From: a virus
Length of the DNA stretch: 64,000 nt
Virus record (IMG/VR): IMGVR_UViG_3300018080_000002
Coordinates: 93,358-157,357 of that record
Reading direction: 5' to 3' (one strand)
The notes below the pieces were generated by a model, which saw only the letters and a list, made by a program, of their open reading frames with translations, ran no database searches and had not been told where the DNA came from. This document shows positions 1-7,543 of the stretch, piece after piece (within the stretch, counting starts at the first letter, position 1; every line of letters begins with the position of its first letter). Made by a program: the position numbers and the translations under genes.

Positions 1-1
1 A

Positions 2-181
2 TGGGGTGTCTACGGTAGATTTAGACGGAGCGGAGAGTTTGTGGAGCCTCATACTAAAGGTAAGATTAGCGTATTAGATGGAAACCATAGGGCTTTAGCA
101 TCTAAAAAGGCGGGTAAATCTCATATTATGGTTATAATTCCAGATATTTCTTTTAATAAATATGTTGAGGACACACCATGA
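2..181 (+). CDS. ParB/Srx-like protein, C-terminal part (5' truncated by window)
   Basis: Open reading frame running in from before the window and stopping at 179-181. The visible 59 residues contain VLDGNHRALASKKAGK followed by a hydrophobic strand (HIMVIIPDI). DGxHR followed by a small helix is the nucleotide/phosphate-binding signature of ParB/sulfiredoxin-fold domains, seen in ParB-like nucleases and phage ATP-using enzymes. The rest of the protein is outside the window, so its full role cannot be judged. Its stop overlaps the start of the next gene (ATGA), indicating translational coupling. Family call moderately supported; activity is inference. Confidence 0.55.
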   Translation, partial: WGVYGRFRRSGEFVEPHTKGKISVLDGNHRALASKKAGKSHIMVIIPDISFNKYVEDTP

Positions 182-1251
182 TTACTACTCATTTGAATGA
201 GTTTTTATTAGTAAATCAAAAGGCTGTTTCTTTGATGGAGATGGTTTTTTCTGGATATACGAAATACGATAATCTTACGGTATTTTTTTCCAAGCAGAGA
301 AAGCCCTCTATAGCTATTTTGAGAAAAGGCAATAGGTATGATGTTTTGTTTTTCAAGCAAGGTAGGATGGGTCTAGTCCTTTATAATATTTTGGGTATGG
401 GTAGAGGACAGGGGGTTTCTGACGAGAAAATTTTTGATTTGATGTTGGAGAAATCTAAGGAAGTTGGTTTGTTGAAAAAGTTTCATTCCAATTTAACTGG
501 ACCAAAACTGATTGATTTATTGATAGTAAAAAGCGGTGTTCAGACTGAAGTTTTAAAAGACATTTTTCCAGATATTGATTTTGAGGAAAAGGGTGTTAAG
601 ACTCAGATTGGAAAATTCAATATTATAGGCTTATCTAAGAAAAACGAAAAGATCGTAGAATCATTGATTGACAAATCGTCCGATCTAATCAGGAAAGCAG
701 GATATGGTCATATACTTTATGGCGATGTGGTTATTGTTACTAGGGGTTCTATATCCCAGAGAGCTGCGGCTGATTATGGCGAAAAATCAGACAATATCAG
801 GTTGAAATTACCTGTTAAAATATTTGATCATGCTGTCCAGAGTCTCATTCATGAGTTGGGACATAGGCAATATTATAAATTTAAGACTGACCAAACAGCG
901 GTCCATCGGCGATGGCTCCAGGCTACTAGTAAATATCCCATATTGCGAATAGGAGACCGGGTAAAAGAACCTGATTCTGATAGGGAATTTTCGGTTACTG
1001 GTATTAAGTCTATTCGATCTGGAAACGTCAAGTACCAAGGATATTATATGGATGATCCTGGCAGAAAATTGATTGCTAGTGATCATATAGCTCTTTGGGA
1101 TAAGCTGACTGGAGAGAGCGACAGGGATGTTTTATCTGTATCACGATATGCCATGAGTAATGAGAGAGAGTTTTATGCAGAGGTTTTTGCTCATGGGGTT
1201 TTAGGAAATAAAAATGCTTTGCAATGGATCAAAGAGGTGTCATCTAAGTAG
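178..1251 (+). CDS. putative zinc metallopeptidase (HEXXH) of the virion block
   Basis: 357 aa. Residues 225-229 read HELGH inside SLIHELGHRQYYKF, the gluzincin/metzincin-type zinc motif with catalytic Glu226. A later helix, EREFYAEVFAHG near residues 335-346, could supply the third zinc ligand. Between the two lies an inserted segment (about 240-310) rich in charged and beta-type residues. No signal peptide. The first 30 residues are hydrophobic/amphipathic and may be a head-targeting leader like those of neighbouring genes, though the match is weak. It is translationally coupled to the preceding ParB-like gene. It could be an internal virion protease acting after ejection or a maturation enzyme; the sequence does not decide. 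The motif is clear, the substrate unknown. Confidence 0.6.
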   Translation: MITTHLNEFLLVNQKAVSLMEMVFSGYTKYDNLTVFFSKQRKPSIAILRKGNRYDVLFFKQGRMGLVLYNILGMGRGQGVSDEKIFDLMLEKSKEVGLLKKFHSNLTGPKLIDLLIVKSGVQTEVLKDIFPDIDFEEKGVKTQIGKFNIIGLSKKNEKIVESLIDKSSDLIRKAGYGHILYGDVVIVTRGSISQRAAADYGEKSDNIRLKLPVKIFDHAVQSLIHELGHRQYYKFKTDQTAVHRRWLQATSKYPILRIGDRVKEPDSDREFSVTGIKSIRSGNVKYQGYYMDDPGRKLIASDHIALWDKLTGESDRDVLSVSRYAMSNEREFYAEVFAHGVLGNKNALQWIKEVSSK

Positions 1252-1260
1252 GGGTTTAAA

Positions 1261-1635
1261 ATGTATAAAGCTAGGGATTTAATTGACGAGACTAACAATG
1301 TGGTGTCTTCGGTATTAGATGAAGAATCAATGAAAGTTATTAGGAAAGTAGATCAAGCTAAACCTGAAGATAAGGTTACAAGTGATTTTTTTGAGTATCT
1401 TTTGAGTAAAAAATTGAGAGTTGGATATAATGTTGATGATATGAGGGGTATTATTGATTTGGGTGAAATTGGAGATTTATATTTTGGTATGTCGTCTAAT
1501 GATCCTAGTGTTTTTTTCTCTATAAATGATAAACATTTTACCCATAGTTTTAAAGTTAGCATGGGTGAAAGTGTTAAATCTGTAATTGAATCTATTTTGA
1601 AATTTCGTAAGGTAGTTAATAATTACAGTGAATAA
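1261..1635 (+). CDS. hypothetical protein with leader-like N-terminus
   Basis: 124 aa, unrecognised. The N-terminus, MYKARDLIDETNNVVSSVLD followed by EES, is an amphipathic helix ending in V-L-D-E, resembling the leaders of other small proteins in this window (helix followed by L-x-E). The body is a compact alpha/beta sequence with a hydrophobic strand around GDLYFGMSS and a C-terminal helix. It starts 9 nt after the metallopeptidase gene with only a weak upstream purine stretch. I infer an internal virion protein, low certainty. Confidence 0.6.
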   Translation: MYKARDLIDETNNVVSSVLDEESMKVIRKVDQAKPEDKVTSDFFEYLLSKKLRVGYNVDDMRGIIDLGEIGDLYFGMSSNDPSVFFSINDKHFTHSFKVSMGESVKSVIESILKFRKVVNNYSE

Positions 1636-1658
1636 TTGATGAATGGAGGTTTGATTTT

Positions 1659-2225
1659 ATGTCGAATATTTTAAAAGAATTTGAAAGTTTTGGTTTAATA
1701 AACAAAAAAAAGACTACTCAAGAGGCTTACATTGATCCTGAGCAAGAGCAGGAACAGGACGGTGCAGAACCAGAGGGTCCAGAGGATGATGAGCCTAGAG
1801 CAGATGATATTGGGCAAGACTCTGAAGAGGAGGGTATGATCCAGGTTCCAGAGGAAACCAAAGAAAAGGTCATGGAGCTGCATAAGCTGGCTGGTGAAGT
1901 CTATGGATTGATGGCTGGTGAGCCTGAGACGGGTCAGGAAACAGAGGAATCATATGATGCCCAACCAGACGACGAAACTCCTCCTGAAGCTGTTGGCGAT
2001 CCTGACGATACTCCTGAAGATGATAAGACCGTTGATGCTACTATTGATGAGCTTATATCGACAAGTTGGGGTGGTGATAACGAGAGTCAGGGGAAAGCGA
2101 TAGAGCTGCTTAAGGGGTTGGCTTTTTCTGATGATCCGAAAGCGAATGCGTTTATGATGAAACTGGATGAGTTGACATCCGGTATGGACGCTAGTGCGTT
2201 AGGTGAGAGTAAAAAGAAAGCTTAA
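1659..2225 (+). CDS. highly acidic protein, possible scaffold or internal head protein
   Basis: 188 aa. Residues about 22-135 are dominated by Glu, Asp, Gln and Pro with very few aromatics; this is low-complexity and probably disordered. A short helical, more hydrophobic segment (about 136-180) follows, and the tail is basic (SKKKA). A disordered acidic body with a folded basic end is typical of phage scaffolding cores and of internal head proteins, but also of other acidic proteins. The start is fixed by a good Shine-Dalgarno (GGAGG at 1643-1648). It lies immediately before the neck-protein candidate, which suits a head function. No homologous domain recognised. Confidence 0.65.
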   Translation: MSNILKEFESFGLINKKKTTQEAYIDPEQEQEQDGAEPEGPEDDEPRADDIGQDSEEEGMIQVPEETKEKVMELHKLAGEVYGLMAGEPETGQETEESYDAQPDDETPPEAVGDPDDTPEDDKTVDATIDELISTSWGGDNESQGKAIELLKGLAFSDDPKANAFMMKLDELTSGMDASALGESKKKA

Positions 2226-2238
2226 ATAGAGGTCCAGT

Positions 2239-3009
2239 ATGGATAATGCAGAATTAATTCATATCGTCCAGAAAAAGCTTGGGATGCCTCAAGTAAAAGT
2301 AGAGATGGATGAATCTCAATGGGATGAGATGGTAGATGAGACTAAGCGTTGGTTCCTTGGTAAGAAAGGGATTATAGGCGCAAAGTCGATGTATATTGTT
2401 CCTAAGAGACCAGTTAAGTTTAGTACGATAGATACCACTCATGGGGTGGACAGCATCGTAGATGTTATCTTTGGTGTAGATCCTGCGTTAAATGGTCTGT
2501 TTTATGATTGCATTTTCGGGGTATTTACCAATGGGTATCCTATTGTGGGAGCGTCTGTTTTTAAAACCCATTTCGGTCTATTTTCCTCTAGTCGCTATGC
2601 TCAGATGGTTATGGCTTTAGAGGAAAGACATAGGATCTATGGTTCTGAATATGACTGGTGGATTCTCGAAGGTGAGAATTATGATGGTGATGATAATCTG
2701 ATCATAGACGGTCGAGATGATGGTACAGGGGTGCTCTGTATCGTTAAATTTAAGCCAAGGTTAAAGCCTAGAGATCTCAACTTAGAATGGCTCAAATCGA
2801 GAGATGAGGAGCTTGTTGTTCGTTGGGCTACAGCAGAGGCTAAGGAGATTCTTGGTCATATCCGATCTAAGTATCCAAGTTATCAGACACCTGGAGGAGA
2901 TGTTTCTTTGAATGGGGAGGCGTTGCTTGAGCAGGCTAAATCCGAAAAGGAAATTTTAAACGTAGAGATATCGGAAAGCCAATTCCCGATGCCTTTTATT
3001 ACGGGGTGA
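2239..3009 (+). CDS. putative neck / head-tail connector protein
   Basis: 256 aa. The N-terminal KKLGMPQVKVEMDESQWDEM, followed by a helix ending RWFLGKKG, matches the pattern of myovirus neck or connector proteins (LGxPxVxVELTxxQxxxxVxxA). It also has two Trp-rich stretches (YDWWILEG) and a helical C-terminal part (AEAKEILGHIRSKYPSYQTPGGDVSLNGEALLEQ split across residues about 200-235) common to these proteins. Position between a scaffold-like gene and connector-like genes agrees. Assignment is by pattern, not by alignment. Alternative: another baseplate or head structural protein. Confidence 0.5.
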   Translation: MDNAELIHIVQKKLGMPQVKVEMDESQWDEMVDETKRWFLGKKGIIGAKSMYIVPKRPVKFSTIDTTHGVDSIVDVIFGVDPALNGLFYDCIFGVFTNGYPIVGASVFKTHFGLFSSSRYAQMVMALEERHRIYGSEYDWWILEGENYDGDDNLIIDGRDDGTGVLCIVKFKPRLKPRDLNLEWLKSRDEELVVRWATAEAKEILGHIRSKYPSYQTPGGDVSLNGEALLEQAKSEKEILNVEISESQFPMPFITG

Positions 3010-3278
3010 TGATTATGAATTTTGTAGAAAACGATAATAAACTTGCAACGAAAGTGATGTTTGGACAGACATTGACGGAGGCAAGTAACGAAGAAAAAAT
3101 AAGCAAACTTGAGGTCAAGTTTAACAAGTTAAGGGAAAAGGCTGAGGTTCTGAGAGATAGGCAGTTTAAGTTAGAGGATGAGCTTGAAAAGATTGTTAAG
3201 GCTGCGGATAAACTTGGAGCTGAAGAATTGTCTGGAGTGCATTTGGATGGTCTGTCTCTATCAGATTTGATGTCTTGA
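3009..3278 (+). CDS. small coiled-coil protein, paralogue of the bodies at 24025 and 24299
   Basis: About 89 aa. The leader-like N-terminus ends TLTEAS (L-T-E then Ala), followed by a coiled coil rich in Lys/Glu/Leu (residues about 28-65) and the end GAEELSGVHLDGLSLSDLMS. The layout RQxKLxxxLxKIxKxAxKxG followed by E-L...G...L-x-D is repeated in the two small proteins at 24025-24294 and 24299-24562, although those carry a different leader. The start at 3009 overlaps the previous stop (TGATG); an in-frame ATG at 3015 is an alternative. Function unknown; likely head-internal or assembly role by context. Confidence 0.65.
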   Translation: MIMNFVENDNKLATKVMFGQTLTEASNEEKISKLEVKFNKLREKAEVLRDRQFKLEDELEKIVKAADKLGAEELSGVHLDGLSLSDLMS

Positions 3279-3284
3279 GTAATG

Positions 3285-3298
3285 CGAAAGCGATTTCG
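3285..3298 (+). repeat. 14-bp hairpin repeat, copy 1
   Basis: CGAAAGCGATTTCG, intergenic copy. An identical 14-mer occurs at 14538, 23575, 38416 and 50510, all on the + strand. Confidence 0.8.
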
Positions 3299-3304
3299 TT
3301 TTTT
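3285..3304 (+). terminator. short hairpin plus T6 between 3009-3278 gene and RmlB-like gene
   Basis: CGAAA-GCGA-TTTCG forms a 5-bp stem (6 with a flanking G-T pair) closed by a GNRA-type loop, followed by TTTTTT at 3299-3304. It sits in one of the few untranslated gaps here. The stem is short for an intrinsic terminator, and the same 14-mer occurs four more times inside genes without a T run, so terminator function is only possible at this copy. Confidence 0.35.
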
Positions 3305-3315
3305 AAGGAGTATGT

Positions 3316-4293
3316 ATGCGTAAGGTAGTCGTCACAGGGGGATGTGGCTTTATTGGAAGTGCGTTTGTTCGTTTATTTCATGAGAAATACGATATTCTGA
3401 TTGTTGATAAATTCACATATGCGGCAGATCCTATTAGGATAGAGGGGTGTAAGCATAGCATTTGGAAAGAGGATATTGCTAAGGAAAATTGGCATGATGA
3501 ACTGGTGAGATGGAAACCGGATGTTATTGTGAATTTCGCGGCTGAGTCTCATGTTGATAGATCGATTCATTCGGACCAGGTTTTTCTTGATGCGAATACT
3601 GGAGGGACTTTAAATCTTTTAAGGTACTGTAACGTCATGGGATGTAGGATGGTTCAGGTATCTACAGACGAGGTGTATGGATCTATACGAGAGGGTGCTT
3701 TTTTTGAGCATGATAGATTTAACCCTCGTAATCCATACAGTGCCTCTAAAGCGGCTGCGGAGCATTTCTGCAACGCTTATTATGCGACACATAAGATTGA
3801 TGTCGTTGGCACCAGAGGAGCTAATACCTACGGTCCTTGGCAGTATGCTGAAAAACTTATACCTGTAGCTTTAAAGAAATTGTATGATGGAGGTAAAGTC
3901 CCGGTATATGGCATAGGTGCTCAGATCAGAGATTGGTTGTATGTGGATGATCACGCCAAAGCCATTGAGCATGTTATGCTGCATGGTAAGGCTGGAGAGT
4001 TTTATAATGTTCCTGGCACCAAAGAATTGCAGAATATTGATTTAGTCAAATCTTTGATACAGACTTGTAAAGCTAGAGGTTGGGACATAGACGTTGATAA
4101 TAGCATTGAATTTGTGGCTGATAGAAAGGGTCACGATTTTAGATACAGCATGAATGGTGGAAAAATACACAGTATAGGCTTTTTTAAAACAACGATGTTT
4201 GAGGATGGATTGAACGCTACTGTGGATCACTATAAGAGGGTGTTTGATAAACAAAAATGTTTAAGAGGGGTAAGTAATGGGAACAATACCTAG
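3316..4293 (+). CDS. NAD-dependent sugar-nucleotide dehydratase/epimerase (RmlB-like)
   Basis: 325 aa, extended short-chain dehydrogenase fold. TGGCGFIGSAF at residues 7-17 is the GxxGxxG dinucleotide-binding loop. STDEVYG near 115-121 holds the Thr-Asp-Glu catalytic set of dTDP-glucose 4,6-dehydratases, and PYSASK near 139-144 supplies the YxxxK pair. RGANTYGPWQ and RDWLYVDDHAKA are also typical of RmlB. Length is slightly short of bacterial RmlB (about 350). It would convert an NDP-hexose to the 4-keto-6-deoxy sugar. The glycosyltransferase at 30835 and methyltransferases at 27759 and 30203 could use the product to modify virion or host glycans; that link is inference. Start chosen for AAGGAG 5 nt upstream; the preceding ATG at 3312 is out of frame. 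Confidence 0.88.
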   Translation: MRKVVVTGGCGFIGSAFVRLFHEKYDILIVDKFTYAADPIRIEGCKHSIWKEDIAKENWHDELVRWKPDVIVNFAAESHVDRSIHSDQVFLDANTGGTLNLLRYCNVMGCRMVQVSTDEVYGSIREGAFFEHDRFNPRNPYSASKAAAEHFCNAYYATHKIDVVGTRGANTYGPWQYAEKLIPVALKKLYDGGKVPVYGIGAQIRDWLYVDDHAKAIEHVMLHGKAGEFYNVPGTKELQNIDLVKSLIQTCKARGWDIDVDNSIEFVADRKGHDFRYSMNGGKIHSIGFFKTTMFEDGLNATVDHYKRVFDKQKCLRGVSNGNNT

Positions 4294-4825
4294 CACAGAA
4301 ATTTGTGGCCGAGCCATCGCAGACGGAATGTTAGTTCCGATCTCATATGATGATGGTGCTAAACAGGAATATGGTTTTATCGGCAATGTGAGAAAAGGTG
4401 GTCCGACAGATTTTTTCTGGAGAGTAACCAAGGCTGAATTAGTAGATTGGAAAATCTCGAAAGATGATTTGATGGATTGCGTTCGTCAATTATCTGAGAT
4501 GGGCAATATAGAGCAGTTGAGAGACATGCTTGGTATTAGCCCAGGTCAGGGTTTAAAGTATTGCGATTTTGGTCTTAGGAGCGAAACCAATCCTAAGATT
4601 TGTTGTCGAGTGGTTGTCAATTCGAGGACAGCATACGGTCATCCGTACTGGGATGCTGATGGTGGTGCTCCAAGCAATTTCAACGATTATGGTCAGGTAA
4701 TAGAGATTTATTTCTATTATGATATTCATAATGTCGTATCTGGGGAAGAAACGGATGATCGATTGGTTGGCGATATGAATAAGCTACTATTTGGAGATGG
4801 TGTAACTGTTCCTACTTTACTTTAA
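4277..4825 (+). CDS. hypothetical structural-block protein
   Basis: 182 aa, unrecognised. Mixed alpha/beta sequence with several aromatic strands (QVIEIYFYYDIHNVV) and three Cys. Its start lies within the end of the RmlB-like gene (17-nt overlap) behind AGAGGGG. No membrane segment or signal peptide. Followed by connector-like small proteins, so a neck or head role is possible but not shown. Confidence 0.65.
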   Translation: MGTIPSTEICGRAIADGMLVPISYDDGAKQEYGFIGNVRKGGPTDFFWRVTKAELVDWKISKDDLMDCVRQLSEMGNIEQLRDMLGISPGQGLKYCDFGLRSETNPKICCRVVVNSRTAYGHPYWDADGGAPSNFNDYGQVIEIYFYYDIHNVVSGEETDDRLVGDMNKLLFGDGVTVPTLL

Positions 4826-4836
4826 GGAAAGAGAAT

Positions 4837-5049
4837 ATGAGGCAGTTCAAAAAAAGACCGATCAAGGATTTTATGGCTGTTGACATTAAAGAGGACATAG
4901 CCTCTAGCGCGACAGTGCCGGGTTTTACGATTGAGGGTGAATGGAATGGTATCAATAATTTCATGTCAGATCTTAAATATCACTTAACGATTTTGAGTCA
5001 GAAACATGGTGTTAAGGTGGTATCATCTGGGGAACCTGAAGATGGGTAG
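4837..5049 (+). CDS. small hypothetical protein
   Basis: 70 aa. Basic N-terminus (MRQFKKRPIKDF), then SSATVPGFTIEG and a helix (FMSDLKYHLTIL). The TVPGF element resembles NVPGF in the small protein at 28784, hinting at a shared short motif. Its end overlaps the next gene start (ATG at 5042). Function unknown. Confidence 0.6.
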   Translation: MRQFKKRPIKDFMAVDIKEDIASSATVPGFTIEGEWNGINNFMSDLKYHLTILSQKHGVKVVSSGEPEDG

Positions 5050-5533
5050 ATTACGAGATGGTTATGAAAATCCTTTGTTCCAGCATTACAGCTCTGAGAT
5101 AGTAGATTTGTATGGGACTGACGAGGTGATCTTGTATCGATTTGATGAGGCGTTATCTGATTCTGTAGCAGATCCTCTATGGGACGAGTATGCTCCAGCT
5201 CCTAAATATCGAGCTTTTAAAATCAAGGGATTTAGGTTTGACATAAGTAGGGATGGCAGCACAAATTCCCCTCATGGAAAAAATACTGAGATCGATGTTA
5301 CATCTACGATATCCAGAAATCACTTGGACCATGCAGGAGTCCCTACAGATGTGGATGGGAGGATGGTGAGAGAGGGTGACGTCCTATTGTTTCACGAAAG
5401 AGGAGATACGTTCTACTACGATATTATTGGCACGAACAGAAAAGGTCATGTGAACAACACTGATTCGTGGACATATGTAGAATGTACGATGAAACGACGA
5501 GAAAAGTTCACTCCAGAACGAAAACTTCCGTAG
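5042..5533 (+). CDS. putative head-closure / neck protein
   Basis: 163 aa, beta-rich. The central SPHGKNTEIDVTSTISRNHL and EGDVLLFHERGDTFYYDI look like the beta-barrel of small phage head-closure/stopper or neck proteins: loops rich in Gly/Asp, then WTYVECTMKRREKFTP at the end. The start ATG at 5042 overlaps the previous stop region. The connector assignment is inferred from composition and position near the putative neck gene, not from a clear family signature. Confidence 0.45.
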   Translation: MGRLRDGYENPLFQHYSSEIVDLYGTDEVILYRFDEALSDSVADPLWDEYAPAPKYRAFKIKGFRFDISRDGSTNSPHGKNTEIDVTSTISRNHLDHAGVPTDVDGRMVREGDVLLFHERGDTFYYDIIGTNRKGHVNNTDSWTYVECTMKRREKFTPERKLP

Positions 5534-5544
5534 GAGGGTGTTAT

Positions 5545-6087
5545 ATGCCGCTTAAAAAATCATGCAGTATAAAGGCGTATAAAGACAATGTCGCAGAGTT
5601 AATTGGCTCTGGACGCAAACCTAACCAAGCCGTTGCAATCGCCATCAGGACGCTAAAAACGGCTTGTGGGGTGGAATCTGATAAGAGGATGAGTCCCAAG
5701 CAGATTGTTGGAGAATCGCTAAGATTGCCGAGATTACGCGAAATGGCATCCAGTTTAAAAAGCTTTGGAAAATTAGGCTTTTACAACGGATACGATAATT
5801 TTGGCGATGTTTTGGATAAATTCGAGGATTTACGGATAGAGTTACGACCAACCAAAAATGATTTTAAGGTGATTGAGGATTTTAAAAAGCAGAACGAAAG
5901 CGATGGCGATAAGGATCATCGTGATTATTGGTCTGGTATCGCTAGGCAATGTAATTACGTTACTGATTGTTTGAGATTGTATGGTTTAGCTTTGGAAAAT
6001 CAGGTTCCAGGTTTGGATGATATTTTTCAGAAAAGAGCGATTCAGTTGGCTAATAGAGATCGATGGATAAACATAGAGGAGCTATGA
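5545..6087 (+). CDS. phage protein with KPNQAVAIA motif
   Basis: 180 aa. The N-terminal domain, SIKAYKDNVAELIGSGRKPN followed by QAVAIAIRTLK, matches a short helix-turn motif (I-x-x-G-KPxxQAxAIA) found in many phage head-region proteins. The rest is helical and charged. Candidate L/I-x-E sites occur (QIVGE-S, RLRE-M), as in the leader proteins nearby. Good Shine-Dalgarno (AGGAGGG at 5531-5538) fixes the start at 5545. Its stop overlaps the next start (ATGA). Confidence 0.6.
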   Translation: MPLKKSCSIKAYKDNVAELIGSGRKPNQAVAIAIRTLKTACGVESDKRMSPKQIVGESLRLPRLREMASSLKSFGKLGFYNGYDNFGDVLDKFEDLRIELRPTKNDFKVIEDFKKQNESDGDKDHRDYWSGIARQCNYVTDCLRLYGLALENQVPGLDDIFQKRAIQLANRDRWINIEEL

Positions 6088-6428
6088 TGTATAGGTTAGC
6101 AAATGATTTAAACGAATTTGACAAGTTGATCAGAACTCTGAAGGAAGATGATGATGAGCCTCAGATCAAATCGACAGATAAGGTTGATTATGGTGACGAT
6201 GATGTCAATGAGGCTGACTTCGGAGCTTATGTCAAAAAGGTCAAAAATGTCATGAATGCGTTTCGTAAGATAGGCATGAACATAGAGGATTTGATTGCGG
6301 ATCAATCGACACCCTCTGAGTTGAAAGACTATCTTATGGAGTTGGATAAGGATGTGAGTAAGAGTTACATGAAATTGTATAAATTTGCTCACAGGGTTAA
6401 AGTCAGACATTACAAAAATGGAGAATAA
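6084..6428 (+). CDS. small acidic helical protein with leader-like N-terminus
   Basis: 114 aa. Begins MMYRLANDLNEFDKLIRTLK followed by EDDDE: an amphipathic helix ending in an acidic patch, as in the surrounding leader proteins. The body is helical with Val/Lys-rich C-terminus. Translationally coupled to the preceding gene (ATGA at 6084). Function unknown; possible internal virion protein. Confidence 0.6.
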   Translation: MMYRLANDLNEFDKLIRTLKEDDDEPQIKSTDKVDYGDDDVNEADFGAYVKKVKNVMNAFRKIGMNIEDLIADQSTPSELKDYLMELDKDVSKSYMKLYKFAHRVKVRHYKNGE

Positions 6429-6431
6429 GGT

Positions 6432-6785
6432 ATGAGACACGCAGAAAAAATCAAGACTATTGGTGCTGGACTATTAAGTGAAAGCAATCATGTGTTGAAA
6501 AACGATATTGCGGAGACGAATGCGATCTTGGAAAGGGTTGCTCATGGTTTAGAGGAAGTGAGGACTGCTGAAGAGGATTTTGAAGAATCTCTTTTTGATG
6601 AAATTGTTGAATTTGTAGTTGTGAAATATAAGCAGCAGTATCCTGACATTACTCCAGATGAACTCGCTATGAAAGCATCTGCTCTGTTCCTTACTCTGAG
6701 TAAGGCTAAGTCGGTTGTTAGGAGTGATGCAAAGCGAATGGCTAAAAAAACGGGATTAGAGAGACAAATAAAAAGAGGTTTGTAA
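6432..6785 (+). CDS. small helical protein, leader ends LLSES
   Basis: 117 aa. The N-terminus MRHAEKIKTIGAGLLSESN is a short amphipathic leader with L-S-E followed by Ser, fitting the L-x-E cleavage rule of T4-type prohead proteases. The body is all-helical, with a hydrophobic middle (FDEIVEFVVVKYKQQY) and a basic tail (KKTGLERQIKRGL). The stop overlaps the next start. Function unknown; grouped with the leader family by inference. Confidence 0.65.
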   Translation: MRHAEKIKTIGAGLLSESNHVLKNDIAETNAILERVAHGLEEVRTAEEDFEESLFDEIVEFVVVKYKQQYPDITPDELAMKASALFLTLSKAKSVVRSDAKRMAKKTGLERQIKRGL

Positions 6786-7261
6786 TGCGAGAACAATATT
6801 TACAAGAGATGGAAATTATAACTGATTTACTTGAGGGTTCAGGTGAGTCGGTTGTAGAAAGCGTCAATGATTATTTCTCTGCTGAAGATAAGATGAAGAG
6901 TTTGGTAGTGACTTATCTTAAGGCTAGACAATCTCTCAAAGATTGGATCGACAAAAACAAGCCGGATGATCCTTTAGCTTTTTTAAGTGATGATCCAGAG
7001 CCAAAAGAGGCAAAGTCTTTGAGGTTGAAAAAGGAAAAAGCGGCAAGTAATGCTGAAAAGTTTTTTACTAAGTTTCTTGCTGCTTATATAGCTGAACCTG
7101 AAGTGGGAAGGGCTAATTTCAAATCAGCTATGGATGGATATATTGTATCGCCAAAGTCAGTGGAGATTGAGAAAGGCAAAAAGCATGATACGAGGTCAGC
7201 TTTGTCTGTTGCTAAAAAGATAGCTCCAAATATTGTAAAGAATTATAGACTTTTTGATTAG
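6785..7261 (+). CDS. leader-family protein (MREQYLQEM type)
   Basis: 158 aa. The leader MREQYLQEMEIITDLLEGSG is closely similar in layout to the starts at 7271, 9652 and 10502 (M-R-x-x-Y/F-x-x-E-M/V-x-x-I). L-L-E followed by Gly is a possible processing site. The body is helical and Lys-rich (KARQSLKDWIDKNKPDD, KKEKAASNAEKFFTKFLAAY). No known domain recognised. Probably a packaged internal protein, by analogy with T4 internal proteins. Confidence 0.65.
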   Translation: MREQYLQEMEIITDLLEGSGESVVESVNDYFSAEDKMKSLVVTYLKARQSLKDWIDKNKPDDPLAFLSDDPEPKEAKSLRLKKEKAASNAEKFFTKFLAAYIAEPEVGRANFKSAMDGYIVSPKSVEIEKGKKHDTRSALSVAKKIAPNIVKNYRLFD

Positions 7262-7270
7262 AGGATTGTG

Positions 7271-7543
7271 ATGCGTAATCAATATTTGAAAGAGGTATCG
7301 GATATTGTCAATTTCATGATGGGTAAATCGGACGATATCTCTGAGGAGATTGGAGATCCTATCAATGACGATGATGATGCTGAAAAAAGGCTACAGGTTG
7401 CTTTGAAGGACATCAAAGATGTTTTGAAGAAAATACCTCATTTAAAAGATCGCAAATACATCGCTCGTATATTGGGTCAGGTTCAAGTTGATATGGATGA
7501 TTTGATGAATTATTTTTCTAAAAAGAAAAGATTCAAGGGTTGA
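7271..7543 (+). CDS. leader-family small protein (MRNQYLKEV type)
   Basis: 90 aa. MRNQYLKEVSDIVNFMMG is the leader; then an acidic stretch (GDPINDDDDAEK) and a helical basic body (KDIKDVLKKIPHLKDRKY) ending KKKRFKG. ATG 7271 is preferred to the GTG directly before it. The stop overlaps the start of the FtsZ-like gene (TGATG). Confidence 0.62.
   Translation: MRNQYLKEVSDIVNFMMGKSDDISEEIGDPINDDDDAEKRLQVALKDIKDVLKKIPHLKDRKYIARILGQVQVDMDDLMNYFSKKKRFKG

Noticed and set aside
808-1086. Long reading frames on the - strand throughout the window
   Set aside because: All lie opposite strong + strand genes, lack ribosome sites and domains, and have shadow-like composition. No convincing - strand gene was found.
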